Part shown: in pieces, positions 9,348-17,319 of the stretch
Numbering within the stretch: position 1 is the first letter of the stretch
Layout: each line of letters starts with the position of its first letter
Origin: Actinomycetes bacterium
GTDB taxonomy: Bacteria; Actinomycetota; Actinomycetes; Propionibacteriales; Nocardioidaceae
Assembly: GCA_029779385.1 (NCBI GenBank)
Contig: JAKPAQ010000162.1
Coordinates: 1 to 24,122, forward strand
DNA: 24,122 nucleotides
Direction of reading: 5' to 3'
Notes under the pieces: generated by a model
Databases searched by the model: none
Told to the model about the DNA's origin: nothing
Seen by the model: only the letters and a program-made list of their open reading frames with translations
Made by a program: the position numbers and the translations under genes

Positions 9348-9659
9348 ATGACCGAACCGGCAGTGCAGATCAGCGCGCTGGAAGTTTCGCGCGGATCAAA
9401 AGCGGTAATCGACAGACTGGACCTTCGACTCGAACCGGGTTCGGTGACCGGGCTGCTCGGGCCTAGTGGCTGCGGCAAAACCACGCTAATTCGCGCGATT
9501 GCTGGCGTGCAAAAGATTGCCGGCGGCAGTGTCACCGTGCTGGGTTCACCAGCAGGGTCACCGCAGGCGAACTTAAACTCAACGGAGCCGAAGGTTTCCG
9601 GGTCATCGGCGTTGAAGCAACCTCAACCATTCCGACCTCCGTCTACGCCGGTGAAGTGA
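9348..9659 (+). pseudogene. ABC transporter ATP-binding protein, N-terminal fragment
   Basis: The first ~70 codons encode the start of an ABC ATPase, similar to export-type (ABC-2) ATPases, with Walker A GPSGCGKTT at residues 38-46 and the following GxVTVLG strand. After about base 9557 the homology stops. The Q-loop, LSGGQ signature, Walker B and switch His are all absent, and the frame runs through out-of-phase sequence of the next gene to a TGA at 9657-9659. It cannot be a working ATPase. The breakpoint falls in a near-direct repeat (TCACCAGCAGG 9546-9556, TCACCGCAGG 9558-9567). A genuine deletion and an assembly artefact are both possible. Confidence 0.8.
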
Positions 9660-10348
9660 TCAAGCCGACTCCGGTCGCCATCACTCTCCATATGCCCGAA
9701 GTACTACGAGACGCAACCGTTGAGATGCTCGGCGGAACGGCCGCACATGGCGGTTCCACGAATTCATCTGTCGTATTTTCCTCGAATGACCAGACGTTGG
9801 TCCAAGCGATTCCGTTGTTGGCCGCGAGTTCCACTCCAATTCCACAGGTCGAAAACCAACCGTGGCTGATTCCCGCAACGGGTACGGTTCCGGCCATCAC
9901 CACGCCGAGTTGGGTCAAAGACACCGTCGCGCTCAGTTTGCCGGCCGCGTTCTTCGTCAACGCGACAATTGATACGCCGAACGATGACCCTGATATCCCA
10001 GATTCGGTTCCATCAACGCTGGACTGCTGGGCCCCAGTAGATGCGGACCTGCAGCTCGGCTCTATCGCGGTCGTGAACGCGGCACCCAAGGCGCCAGCCG
10101 CGGTGAACGTCGTCACCAAGAAGAAGAAGGCCAAGGCATTTGTCGTAAGCGCCTCCGATGCCAACGGCGACCGTTTGACCTACCGGGTAACCGGCCTGTC
10201 GGCGACGAAGGGCAAGGTCACCGGGGCAGGCCCGAGCTTCAAGTTCACCCCGTTCAAGAAGTTCAAGGGCAAGGTTTCGTTCTTCGTTACCGTCACTGAC
10301 GGCAAGGGCGGGGCTGCTAAAACCAAGGTAAACGTCACCGTTAAGTGA
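9656..10348 (+). CDS. Secreted-type DUF6801-like protein, 5' end missing
   Basis: A 230-aa product if started at GTG 9656, which overlaps the TGA of the ABC fragment (GTGA). Its natural frame clearly continues upstream to about 9557 (GELKLNGAEGFRVIG..., 263 codons in all), so the true N-terminus, including any signal peptide, is lost. The first part resembles the beta-rich actinobacterial secreted domain DUF6801: a PxxVxAGEVI start, a WLIPATGTVPAI stretch, and LDCWAPVDADLQLGSIAV at its end. A KKKKAKA linker follows, then about 85 residues like a bacterial Ig/cadherin-type domain (SASDANGDRLTYRV ... VTVTDGKGGAAKTKVNVTV). It ends without an LPXTG-type sorting signal. Probably a remnant; domain names are from pattern memory. 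Confidence 0.6.
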   Translation: MIKPTPVAITLHMPEVLRDATVEMLGGTAAHGGSTNSSVVFSSNDQTLVQAIPLLAASSTPIPQVENQPWLIPATGTVPAITTPSWVKDTVALSLPAAFFVNATIDTPNDDPDIPDSVPSTLDCWAPVDADLQLGSIAVVNAAPKAPAAVNVVTKKKKAKAFVVSASDANGDRLTYRVTGLSATKGKVTGAGPSFKFTPFKKFKGKVSFFVTVTDGKGGAAKTKVNVTVK

Positions 10349-10370
10349 CCACTTGGAGCTAACGATCAGC

Positions 10371-10402
10371 GAGGCGGCAAGAGCTACGGCTCTTGCCGCC
10401 TC
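10371..10402. terminator. Strong terminator hairpin with TACG tetraloop
   Basis: GAGGCGGCAAGAGC (10371-10384) and its exact complement (10389-10402) form a 14-bp stem closed by the stable C(UACG)G loop. AGTCGTTT follows on the plus strand. It sits between convergent genes and can serve both, mainly the DUF6801-like gene. Confidence 0.85.
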
Positions 10403-10421
10403 AGTCGTTTCTGCAAACTGA

Positions 10422-11639
10422 TCAAGCCGGCGCGAAGGTCAACCACAGCAGCGCAAGATTGAGCGCGATAATCGCCGTCGCCGAGGCGACTGCGGCGGTG
10501 GTGGTCAGCGGCGTGTTCACGTAGATGCCCATCACCGCTCGCGACGAGGTGAGTCGAACCAGCGGGATGATCGCGAACGGAATGCCCATCGACAAGACCA
10601 CCTGAGAGATCACCAGCGCACCCGTTGGGTCCACTCCCGCGATCAGTAACAACACCGCCGGCGTCAACGTGATCAGGCGGCGCGTAAGCGGGGCGAGTCG
10701 CCAACCGGTCAGGCTGTACATGACTTCGGCGCCGGCGGCACTGCCGACCGAAGTCGACGAAATGCCTGAACAAAGCAAGGCAACCGCAAACAACAGGGCA
10801 ACCCCCGGGCCGATCTGGCTGCTTATTAGCGAATGCGCGCCCTCGATCGAGTCGGTGCCGTCGAGCCCGTACATGTTCGTGGCGGCCATCAGCAACAGGC
10901 CCAAGTTCATCAGGCCGGCCAACGCCAACGCCAACACCACATCGAGTCGAGTGGCCGAAAGCAGTTCAGGCAGGCTCGACCGTTCACCTCTGCCGCCGAG
11001 GCGACCGGCGGTCAGGCTCGAGTGCAGGTAGACCACATGCGGCATCACGGTCGCACCGACGATGCCCGAAGCAAGCAGGACACTGTCGGCACCAGCGAAG
11101 GACGGCACGAGGCCCGAGGCGACCCCGGCCGCCGATGGCGGTGAGACCACCAGGCCGGCCAGGAATCCCACCGCGATCAGCAGCAAGAAGCCGATGATCA
11201 CTCGTTCCAGTGCGCCTTGGCCGCGCCGATCGCCGATCGCCAGCACGACCATCGCCACGGCCGCAGTCAGTACTGCACCGATCGGCAACGGGATGCCAAA
11301 AAGCAGGTGGAAGGCGATCGCGCCGCCGATGACTTCGGCCAGATCGGTCGCAATCGCGATCCCTTCGGCCTGAAGCCAAAAACAAAAGCGGGTGACCGGC
11401 GATACCCGGCTGCTCACTTGAGCAGCGAGCGACTTTTCGGTGACCAAACCCAGTTTCGCTGACAGGTACTGCACCAGAACCGCCATCAGGTTAGCCAGCA
11501 CGATCACCCAGACGAGGGTGTATCCAAAACGAGCGCCAGCGGTGATGTTGGTGGCGACATTGCCCGGATCTACATAGGCGATGGCAGCAACAAATGCTGG
11601 CCCCATCAGGGCCAGCCGGCGCCGTAGCGCCCCCGTCAC
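10422..11639 (-). CDS. mntH: MntH, Nramp-family Mn2+/Fe2+ transporter
   Basis: A proton-coupled divalent metal importer of the Nramp family in the cytoplasmic membrane. The 405-aa, highly hydrophobic protein has the two metal-site motifs of the family: DPGN at residues 24-27 in the first helix, and A-x-x-MPH at 196-201 in the sixth (Met199 is the expected metal ligand). Length fits bacterial MntH. GTG 11639 overlaps the TGA of the upstream GNAT gene (GTGA), with no separate ribosome site, so it is probably translated by coupling. Manganese is the usual substrate, but the sequence alone does not fix the metal. No Mn riboswitch or MntR-like operator was recognised. Confidence 0.93.
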   Translation of the reverse strand: MTGALRRRLALMGPAFVAAIAYVDPGNVATNITAGARFGYTLVWVIVLANLMAVLVQYLSAKLGLVTEKSLAAQVSSRVSPVTRFCFWLQAEGIAIATDLAEVIGGAIAFHLLFGIPLPIGAVLTAAVAMVVLAIGDRRGQGALERVIIGFLLLIAVGFLAGLVVSPPSAAGVASGLVPSFAGADSVLLASGIVGATVMPHVVYLHSSLTAGRLGGRGERSSLPELLSATRLDVVLALALAGLMNLGLLLMAATNMYGLDGTDSIEGAHSLISSQIGPGVALLFAVALLCSGISSTSVGSAAGAEVMYSLTGWRLAPLTRRLITLTPAVLLLIAGVDPTGALVISQVVLSMGIPFAIIPLVRLTSSRAVMGIYVNTPLTTTAAVASATAIIALNLALLWLTFAPA

Positions 11640-11917
11640 TTGGCCAAAAGGTCTTGGTACTCGACGTTGCGGTCGATGAAACGCTTCACATAGGTGCAGT
11701 GCGGTTCGACCAGCCTGCCGCGCGCGCGAACGTCATCGAGCGCAAAGGTGACCAACTGCCGGGCCAGCCCGCGCCCTTCGAACCGTTCGTCGATTTCGGT
11801 GTGTGGAAACACGACCTTGTCACCCTCTTCGCGGGCGACCGCGAACCCCACCTGTTCGCCATCGACTAGGACCTCGTAACGGCCCGCCTGCGCATCATGA
11901 ATGAACTCAACTGCCAT
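11636..11917 (-). CDS. Short GNAT-type N-acetyltransferase (YjdJ-like)
   Basis: A 93-aa protein of the small GCN5-related group (acetyltransferase CG type). It has the core FPHTEIDERFEGRGLARQLV, with the acetyl-CoA-binding RGLA turn, and the CTYVKRFIDRN segment typical of this family. It lacks the N-terminal half of classical GNAT proteins, which is normal for the group. Substrate unknown. ATG 11917 has GAAAGGG as ribosome site seven bases upstream. It overlaps mntH by four bases, so both are made from one message. A functional link with metal uptake is not evident. Confidence 0.88.
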   Translation of the reverse strand: MAVEFIHDAQAGRYEVLVDGEQVGFAVAREEGDKVVFPHTEIDERFEGRGLARQLVTFALDDVRARGRLVEPHCTYVKRFIDRNVEYQDLLAK

Positions 11918-11945
11918 ACCTCGACCCTTTCACATTCGTTGTCGC

Positions 11946-11952
11946 TACGGTA
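11946..11952. promoter_or_regulatory. Overlapping divergent -10 boxes for ugd and GNAT-mntH
   Basis: TACGGT on the plus strand (11946-11951) lies six bases before ATG 11958 of ugd. On the minus strand TACCGT (11952-11947) would start a ~23-base leader for the GNAT gene. The near-palindrome TACGGTA thus offers a -10 box in both directions. -35 elements are poor. Confidence 0.45.
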
Positions 11953-11957
11953 TGGCC

Positions 11958-13274
11958 ATGAAGATCAGTGTCATTGGTTGCGGATATCTCGGGGCAGTTC
12001 ACGCCGCCAGCATGGCCGAATTGGGCCACGAAGTCATTGGCGTGGACACCGACGCCGCCAAGATTTCCGAACTCGCCGCCGGTCGAGCGCCATTCTTTGA
12101 GCCGGGCCTACCCGAACTGCTGGAACGCACTTTGGCCACCGGGCGCCTAACGTTCACCACCGACCTGAGCGAAGCCACCAGCGCCGACGTCCACTTCTTA
12201 TGCGTGGGCACTCCGCAGTTGGTTGGCGAATACGCTGCAGACCTTTCCTACGTCGAGTCGGCGTTCGCCGCACTGCTGGGAATCGTCAAACCAGGTGACC
12301 TGATCGTCGGCAAATCGACCGTTCCGGTCGGTACGGCCGAACGCCTCGCCGATGACCTCGAGGCCAAGGAGCCTGGCGCGACCCTAGTTTGGAATCCGGA
12401 GTTCCTACGCGAGGGCTTCGCCGTCGAAGACACTCTCCACCCGGACCGCTTGGTTTATGGGGTTGAGGCCGGCCCGTCCGGTGAGCGAGCGGTCGCCGTG
12501 CTCGACGAGGTTTACGCCACGATCCTCGCCGCCGACACCCCTCGGCTCGTGATGGACCACGCCACTGCCCAGTTGGTCAAGGTGGCGGCGAACTCGTTCT
12601 TGGCGACCAAGATCTCGTTCATCAACGCGATGGCTGAACTCTGCGAACGCACCGGCGCCGATGTGACCGCACTAGCCGATGCGATCGGCATGGACGAGCG
12701 GATCGGGCGCCGGTTCCTAAACGCTGGCCTCGGGTTCGGCGGCGGCTGCCTGCCCAAAGACATTCGCGCGTTCATGGCCCGCGCGGGCGAACTTGGCGCC
12801 GACCAGACGTTGAGTTTCTTGGCCGAAGTTGATGCGATCAACACGCGCCGCCGAGTGCGGATGGTTGACCTTGCTCGCGCCGAATCGGGCGGCTCGTTCG
12901 AAGGGCGCAAGATCACCGTCTTGGGGGCATCGTTCAAGCCCGATTCAGACGACATTCGTGACTCGCCGGCGTTGGACGTCGCCGAGCAGATTCGTCGCCA
13001 AGGCGCTCAGGTCCGCGTGACCGACCCGGCCGCGATCGCCAGCGCCCGCAAGACCTACCCCGAACTCGAATACGTCGAAGACGTCGCGGAAGCGTTGGCT
13101 GGGGCCGATCTGGTGCTGCTGCTCACCGAGTGGCGCCAATACCGCGAACTCGATCCGGTGGCAGTTCGCGAACTAGTCGCCGAACCGCGCATCCTCGACG
13201 GCCGCAACGCGTTGGACGCCGACTCGTGGCGGGCGGCCGGCTGGACGTATCGGGCGCTCGGCCGCCCCCACTGA
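11958..13274 (+). CDS. ugd: UDP-glucose 6-dehydrogenase
   Basis: Oxidises UDP-glucose to UDP-glucuronate with 2 NAD+, feeding glucuronate- or xylose-containing envelope glycans. The 438-aa protein has the Rossmann GCGYLG at 7-12, NPEFLREG near 146-153, the substrate-binding KVAANSFLATKISFIN region near 208-223, and the catalytic Cys264 in GGGCLPKD, followed by the C-terminal UDP-binding domain. ATG 11958 is preferred over ATG 11952: the product then starts MKISVIGCGYLG as usual, and TACGGT stands six bases upstream, a leaderless layout. GDP-mannose dehydrogenase is a related family, but the overall motif set and context-free length fit Ugd better. Its stop is 14 bases from the convergent acyl-CoA ligase stop. 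Confidence 0.9.
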   Translation: MKISVIGCGYLGAVHAASMAELGHEVIGVDTDAAKISELAAGRAPFFEPGLPELLERTLATGRLTFTTDLSEATSADVHFLCVGTPQLVGEYAADLSYVESAFAALLGIVKPGDLIVGKSTVPVGTAERLADDLEAKEPGATLVWNPEFLREGFAVEDTLHPDRLVYGVEAGPSGERAVAVLDEVYATILAADTPRLVMDHATAQLVKVAANSFLATKISFINAMAELCERTGADVTALADAIGMDERIGRRFLNAGLGFGGGCLPKDIRAFMARAGELGADQTLSFLAEVDAINTRRRVRMVDLARAESGGSFEGRKITVLGASFKPDSDDIRDSPALDVAEQIRRQGAQVRVTDPAAIASARKTYPELEYVEDVAEALAGADLVLLLTEWRQYRELDPVAVRELVAEPRILDGRNALDADSWRAAGWTYRALGRPH

Positions 13275-13288
13275 GTTCAGCTCTCGGT

Positions 13289-14851
13289 TCAGTTGATCTC
13301 TCGTTTGAGGATCTTGCCGGTCGCCGTCATCGGCAGTTCGTCGCGGAACTCGATGATGCGCGGGTACTTGTACTGAGCGAACTGCTCCTTGGCCCAGGCC
13401 TGGAGTTCGTCAGCGGTGGTCGCGTCGTCGGCGTTCTTGACCACGACCGCCTTGATCTCCTCACCGAGCGACTCGTGCGGCACGCCCAGTACCGCCACGA
13501 GCGAGACCGCCGGGTGGGTCATCAGGATTTCTTCTAGCTCACGCGGGTAGACGTTGTAGCCGCCGCGAATGATCATGTCCTTACTGCGGTCAACGATGAA
13601 GTAGTAGCCGTCGTCGTCTCGGCGGGCCAGGTCGCCGGTACGGAACCACTCGCCACGAATCGCTTCGGCGGTGGCCGCCGGACGGTTGTAGTACCCCTTC
13701 ATGATGCCGTGACCCTTGATCGCGATTTCGGCGATCGTGTCGGCGTTGTGTTCGACTTCGTTCCAGTCCTCGTCGATGAGTTTTAGTTCGACACCTTCGA
13801 CTGGCTTGCCGATCGAGCCGACGCGAGCCTCCTCGCCGCGAACACCGAAAGCGGCCACCGGAGAGGTCTCCGAAAGGCCGTAGCCTTCCTGAATCACGAT
13901 GCCGAACTTCTCGGCGAACTGGCGGTGGATGTCGGCCGGCAAGGCGGCACCACCAGAAACGGCCGTGCGCATGATCGCGGCAATCTCGGCCACGTCGACC
14001 GCACCGTCGGCGGCCGCGAGCGCCTGCAAAAGACCCCAGTACATCGTGGGCACGCCGGCGAAGAAGGTGACTTTCTCCTTGGCTAGCAGGCCGAGCGCGG
14101 CGGCCGGCTCAAACCGCGGCAGGTAGACGATCGTGCCGCCGAACATCACTGCACTGTTCTGGATGACGGTCTGGCCGAAAATGTGGAACAGCGGCAGGAC
14201 CGCGAGGTAGGTGTCCGGGTTGCTTGCGTCGGCCCCGAACAGCGAGGTGCCCAAGGCGGCGTTGTCGCGCAGGTTCCGGTGCATCAGTTCGGCGCCCTTG
14301 GGCTGGCCGGTGGTGCCCGAGGTGTAAAGAACTACGGCCGTCTCGTCGTCGGCGCGATCGACAGTTTCGAACACCGGGGACTGCTCGGCCACTAGCGGGC
14401 CATAGAACTCCGGCGCCTCGATGGGCTTGGGGGCGGCCGAATCAAGTTTGATCAAGAAGAACTCGGTGCACGACTCGGTAGCGTTGAAGCCCGCCCAAGC
14501 GCGGTCACCGATCGGCAGGTCGGGCGTGCCCTCGAACGCGATGAAGGCTTTGGCGTCCGAGTCGTCGAGGTGGTACGCGACTTCGCGCTCACTCAACAGC
14601 ACGTTCAACGGGACGACGGCCGCGCCGGCCTTGAGGATGCCGAAGTACGCGATGGTGAAGTACGGCAGGTTCGGGATCGAAATCGCAACCTTGTCGCCGG
14701 GGGCGATACCGCGCGAAACCAACAGGTTCGCCACCTGGTTCGCTGCGCCGTTGAGTTGGGCGTAGTTCAACCGGGTGTCGCCAAAGACGATGGCGGTTCG
14801 GTCACCGTATTTCGCGGCGGTTTCGTCAAGGATCGCGGCCAGATTCGTCAC
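13289..14851 (-). CDS. Long-chain acyl-CoA synthetase (AMP-forming, FadD-like)
   Basis: A 520-aa member of the acyl/aryl adenylating (ANL) superfamily, converting a carboxylate to its CoA thioester through an acyl-AMP. Motifs seen are the P-loop YTSGTTGQPKG at 176-186, EGYGLSET, the hinge region RTGDLARRDDDGYYFIVDR, GGYNVYPRELEE, and the C-terminal catalytic Lys513 in TGKILK. Length and motif style fit fatty acyl-CoA ligases, but the acyl chain cannot be read from sequence. GTG 14851 has AGGAG about five bases upstream. It lies 82 bases after purC in the same direction; a link to purine synthesis is not expected, and it probably has its own promoter. Confidence 0.88.
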   Translation of the reverse strand: MTNLAAILDETAAKYGDRTAIVFGDTRLNYAQLNGAANQVANLLVSRGIAPGDKVAISIPNLPYFTIAYFGILKAGAAVVPLNVLLSEREVAYHLDDSDAKAFIAFEGTPDLPIGDRAWAGFNATESCTEFFLIKLDSAAPKPIEAPEFYGPLVAEQSPVFETVDRADDETAVVLYTSGTTGQPKGAELMHRNLRDNAALGTSLFGADASNPDTYLAVLPLFHIFGQTVIQNSAVMFGGTIVYLPRFEPAAALGLLAKEKVTFFAGVPTMYWGLLQALAAADGAVDVAEIAAIMRTAVSGGAALPADIHRQFAEKFGIVIQEGYGLSETSPVAAFGVRGEEARVGSIGKPVEGVELKLIDEDWNEVEHNADTIAEIAIKGHGIMKGYYNRPAATAEAIRGEWFRTGDLARRDDDGYYFIVDRSKDMIIRGGYNVYPRELEEILMTHPAVSLVAVLGVPHESLGEEIKAVVVKNADDATTADELQAWAKEQFAQYKYPRIIEFRDELPMTATGKILKREIN

Positions 14852-14895
14852 GAGTTCTCCTGTTAGGTCGAGGTGTGAGCTGGGTTACCTTGCCC

Positions 14896-14901
14896 ACTCT
14901 A
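14896..14901 (-). promoter_or_regulatory. Candidate -10 box for the acyl-CoA synthetase gene
   Basis: TAGAGT on the minus strand in the purC-ligase gap would give a leader of about 38 bases holding the AGGAG ribosome site. No clear -35. Confidence 0.3.
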
Positions 14902-14933
14902 ACCAGCAGATCCGTTCGGGGGTTGGCCCGCAG

Positions 14934-15794
14934 TCACCAAGTCTGACCGGTGAGCCGTTCGTAGGCCTCGATGTAGCGCGCGCGAGTCTTTTCAACGATC
15001 TCAGCCGGTAGCCGCGGCGGCGGGGTGTCGCTCCCTCGATCCCAACCAGATTCGGGCGAGGTCAACCAGTCGCGGACGAACTGCTTGTCGTAACTTGGCT
15101 GGGACCTGCCCGGCGCGTACTGATCGGCCGGCCAGAACCTGGACGAGTCAGGAGTGAGCACCTCATCGGCCAAGACGATCGTGCCGTCTGGGCGAGCGCC
15201 GAACTCAAATTTCGTATCGGCCAAAATGATGCCGCGTTCGCGAGCGATCTGCTCGGCGCGGGCATAGACCGCCATGGTCAACTCGCGCAGGCGCTCGGCC
15301 GTTTCACCGCCAACAGTTTCAATCACGGCATCAAACGAGACGTTCTCGTCGTGTTCGCCGAGCTCTGCTTTCGACGCGGGGGTGAAGATCGGTTCGGCCA
15401 ACCGCGAGCCGTCAACCAGACCGTCTGGCAAGACCACGCCGCACACGGCACCGGTTTCGTTGTAGTCGATTAGCCCAGATCCAGTCAGGTAGCCGCGAGC
15501 GACGCACTCAACGGCGAACATGTCGAGGCGTTCGACGATCAACGCGCGACCGGTAACTTCAGCCGGCACGTCGGCACTGATTACGTGGTTTGGCACTAAA
15601 TCGGCCAACTGGTCGAACCACCAAAGGCTCATCCGAGTCAGGATCTCGCCTTTGTCCGGAATGCCCGGCTCCAAAATGAAGTCGTAGGCGCTGACCCGAT
15701 CCGACGCGACCATCAGCAGGTGGTCACCGTAGGTGTAAAGGTCACGGACCTTGCCCGAGTGCAGGTGGGTGGCTCCGGGGATCTCCAGTGGCAT
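14934..15794 (-). CDS. purC: PurC, SAICAR synthase
   Basis: Joins CAIR and aspartate with ATP to form SAICAR, the eighth purine step. The 286-aa protein has the HSGKVRDLY nucleotide-binding start, the family signature ending in ARGYLTGSG, and [10 protein letters not shown], plus [12 protein letters not shown] near the C-terminal third; length is normal for the longer, yeast-like PurC class. ATG 15794 is preceded by TAGCCT and a six-base gap and has no ribosome site, so it is probably leaderless. purB lies 48 bases upstream in the same direction, but this internal promoter suggests purC is not dependent on read-through. Confidence 0.96.
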   Translation of the reverse strand: MPLEIPGATHLHSGKVRDLYTYGDHLLMVASDRVSAYDFILEPGIPDKGEILTRMSLWWFDQLADLVPNHVISADVPAEVTGRALIVERLDMFAVECVARGYLTGSGLIDYNETGAVCGVVLPDGLVDGSRLAEPIFTPASKAELGEHDENVSFDAVIETVGGETAERLRELTMAVYARAEQIARERGIILADTKFEFGARPDGTIVLADEVLTPDSSRFWPADQYAPGRSQPSYDKQFVRDWLTSPESGWDRGSDTPPPRLPAEIVEKTRARYIEAYERLTGQTW

Positions 15795-15800
15795 GGGTTC

Positions 15801-15806
15801 AGGCTA
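15801..15806 (-). promoter_or_regulatory. -10 box, leaderless start of purC
   Basis: TAGCCT, six bases (GAACCC), then ATG 15794. It lies in the 48-base gap after purB. Confidence 0.55.
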
Positions 15807-15842
15807 GTCGGCGCACACTGCGGCCACGCCAATGGCTCTGGG

Positions 15843-17264
15843 TCAAAGAATGTCGCCGGGGCTGTACGCGGCGGCTTCGGGGCGAAGTTGGGCCAGCAAC
15901 TCGATCTGGCCGACGACGACGCCAACCTGCGAGACCGCCGCGCCAGTGAACGCCAACGGCTCGGCGACCAACGCCGCCAAGTCTTCAGCGGTCAAACCCA
16001 ACCGCGGATCAGCGGCAAGACGGTCAAACAGGTCATTGTCGGCGGTGCCCTTTTCGCGCATCTCCAAAGCCACGGCGACCGCGTGCTCCTTGATCGCCTC
16101 GTGCGCGACCTCGCGGCCAACACCGTGGCGAACCGCGGCCATCAGCACCTTGGTGGTGGCCAAGAACGGCAGGTAGCGGTCCAGTTCGCGCTGGATAACC
16201 GCCGGGAACACGCCAAACTCATCGAGCACGGTCAAGAACGTCTCGAACAGGCCGTCCGCGGCGTAGAACGCGTCTGGCAACGCCACTCGGCGAACCACCG
16301 AGCAGGAAACGTCGCCTTCGTTCCACTGGTCGCCTGACAGTTCGCCAACCATCGAGGCGTAACCGCGCAGCACCACCGCAAGCCCGTTGACTCGCTCACA
16401 CGAACGCGTGTTCATCTTGTGCGGCATCGCGCTGGAGCCGACCTGGCCCTCCTTGAAGCCCTCGGTGACTAGTTCGTTGCCGGCCATCAGCCGGATCGTC
16501 AACGCCAGGCTCGATGGCGCCGAAACCAACTGCACCAGGCTGCTGACTGCGTCGTAGTCCAGCGACCGCGGGTAGACCTGACCGACGCTGGTGAAGGTGC
16601 GTTCAAAGCCCAAATGGGTCGCGACGCGACGTTCCAGATCGGCCAACTTGGTTTCGTCGCCGCCAAGCAGATCCAACATGTCTTGGCCGGTCCCTACCGG
16701 GCCCTTGATGCCGCGCAGTGGGTAGCGGGCGATGAGTTCACTGACCCGCTCGATGCCGACCATGAGTTCGTCGGCGGCCGTCGCGAACCGCTTGCCCAGC
16801 GTGGTGGTCTGCGCCGCGACGTTGTGGCTGCGACCGGCCATCACAACCTCGGCGTTCTCGGCGGCGAGTCGCCCAAGCCGGGCAGCGGCCGCAATTGCGC
16901 GATCGCGAACCAGTTCGAGGGAGGCCCGGACCTGCAGTTGCTCGACGTTCTCGGTCAAGTCACGCGAGGTCATGCCCTTGTGGATGTGTTCGGTGCCAGC
17001 GAGGTCGGCGAACTCTTCGATTCGCGCCTTCACGTCATGGCGGGTGATCCGCTCACGCGCGGCGATCGACGCCAAGTCGACTCGGTCGATAACGGCCTCG
17101 TACGCCTCGATCACACCTTCGGGAGTGTCGATGCCGAGGTCACGTTGGGCCTTCAACACCGCGATCCACAATTGGCGCTCGAGAACAATCTTGTGCTCGG
17201 GCGACCAGATGCGGGCTAGGTCAGCGGAGGCGTAACGGGAGGCGAGAACGTTCGGCGTGGTCAC
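15843..17264 (-). CDS. purB: PurB, adenylosuccinate lyase
   Basis: Cleaves SAICAR to AICAR and adenylosuccinate to AMP, releasing fumarate. The 473-aa protein has the fumarase/aspartase-superfamily signature GSSAMPHKMN at 276-285, the RHDV motif at 75-78, and GRSHNVAAQ at 144-152; the last is in the actinobacterial form rather than the commoner GRTHGQ form. GTG 17264 gives the expected N-terminus (TTPNVLASRYAS). The only ribosome-site-like bases, GGAG, lie just two bases before it. A three-codon ORF with its own -10 box ends on this start codon, so initiation may depend on it. Confidence 0.95.
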   Translation of the reverse strand: MTTPNVLASRYASADLARIWSPEHKIVLERQLWIAVLKAQRDLGIDTPEGVIEAYEAVIDRVDLASIAARERITRHDVKARIEEFADLAGTEHIHKGMTSRDLTENVEQLQVRASLELVRDRAIAAAARLGRLAAENAEVVMAGRSHNVAAQTTTLGKRFATAADELMVGIERVSELIARYPLRGIKGPVGTGQDMLDLLGGDETKLADLERRVATHLGFERTFTSVGQVYPRSLDYDAVSSLVQLVSAPSSLALTIRLMAGNELVTEGFKEGQVGSSAMPHKMNTRSCERVNGLAVVLRGYASMVGELSGDQWNEGDVSCSVVRRVALPDAFYAADGLFETFLTVLDEFGVFPAVIQRELDRYLPFLATTKVLMAAVRHGVGREVAHEAIKEHAVAVALEMREKGTADNDLFDRLAADPRLGLTAEDLAALVAEPLAFTGAAVSQVGVVVGQIELLAQLRPEAAAYSPGDIL

Positions 17265-17272
17265 TGCTCCAT
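17261..17272 (-). other. Three-codon upstream ORF (Met-Glu-Gln) overlapping the purB start
   Basis: ATG GAG CAG TGA at 17272-17261. Its TGA overlaps the GTG of purB (GTGA), and its ATG is exactly six bases after the TAGGCT box. If transcription starts at that ATG, ribosomes loading on the 5' end would stop on, and could restart at, the purB start codon. Confidence 0.4.
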
Positions 17273-17278
17273 TGTCGC

Positions 17279-17284
17279 AGCCTA
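17279..17284 (-). promoter_or_regulatory. -10 box for purB
   Basis: TAGGCT on the minus strand, six bases (GCGACA) before the ATG of the mini-ORF and 14 bases before the purB GTG. It predicts an eight-base leader for purB. Confidence 0.5.
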
Positions 17285-17319
17285 GAAACTACGGCCGCGC
17301 ACCCCCACAGAGGCCAACC

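Noticed and set aside
9546..9659. Programmed -1 frameshift joining the ABC fragment to the DUF6801-like frame
   Set aside because: No slippery heptamer is seen near the junction, and a fusion of a cytoplasmic ATPase start to a secreted protein makes no functional sense.
10349..11957. Manganese riboswitch or tRNA near mntH
   Set aside because: mntH overlaps its upstream gene and the leader of that gene is about 20 bases, leaving no room for such a structure.
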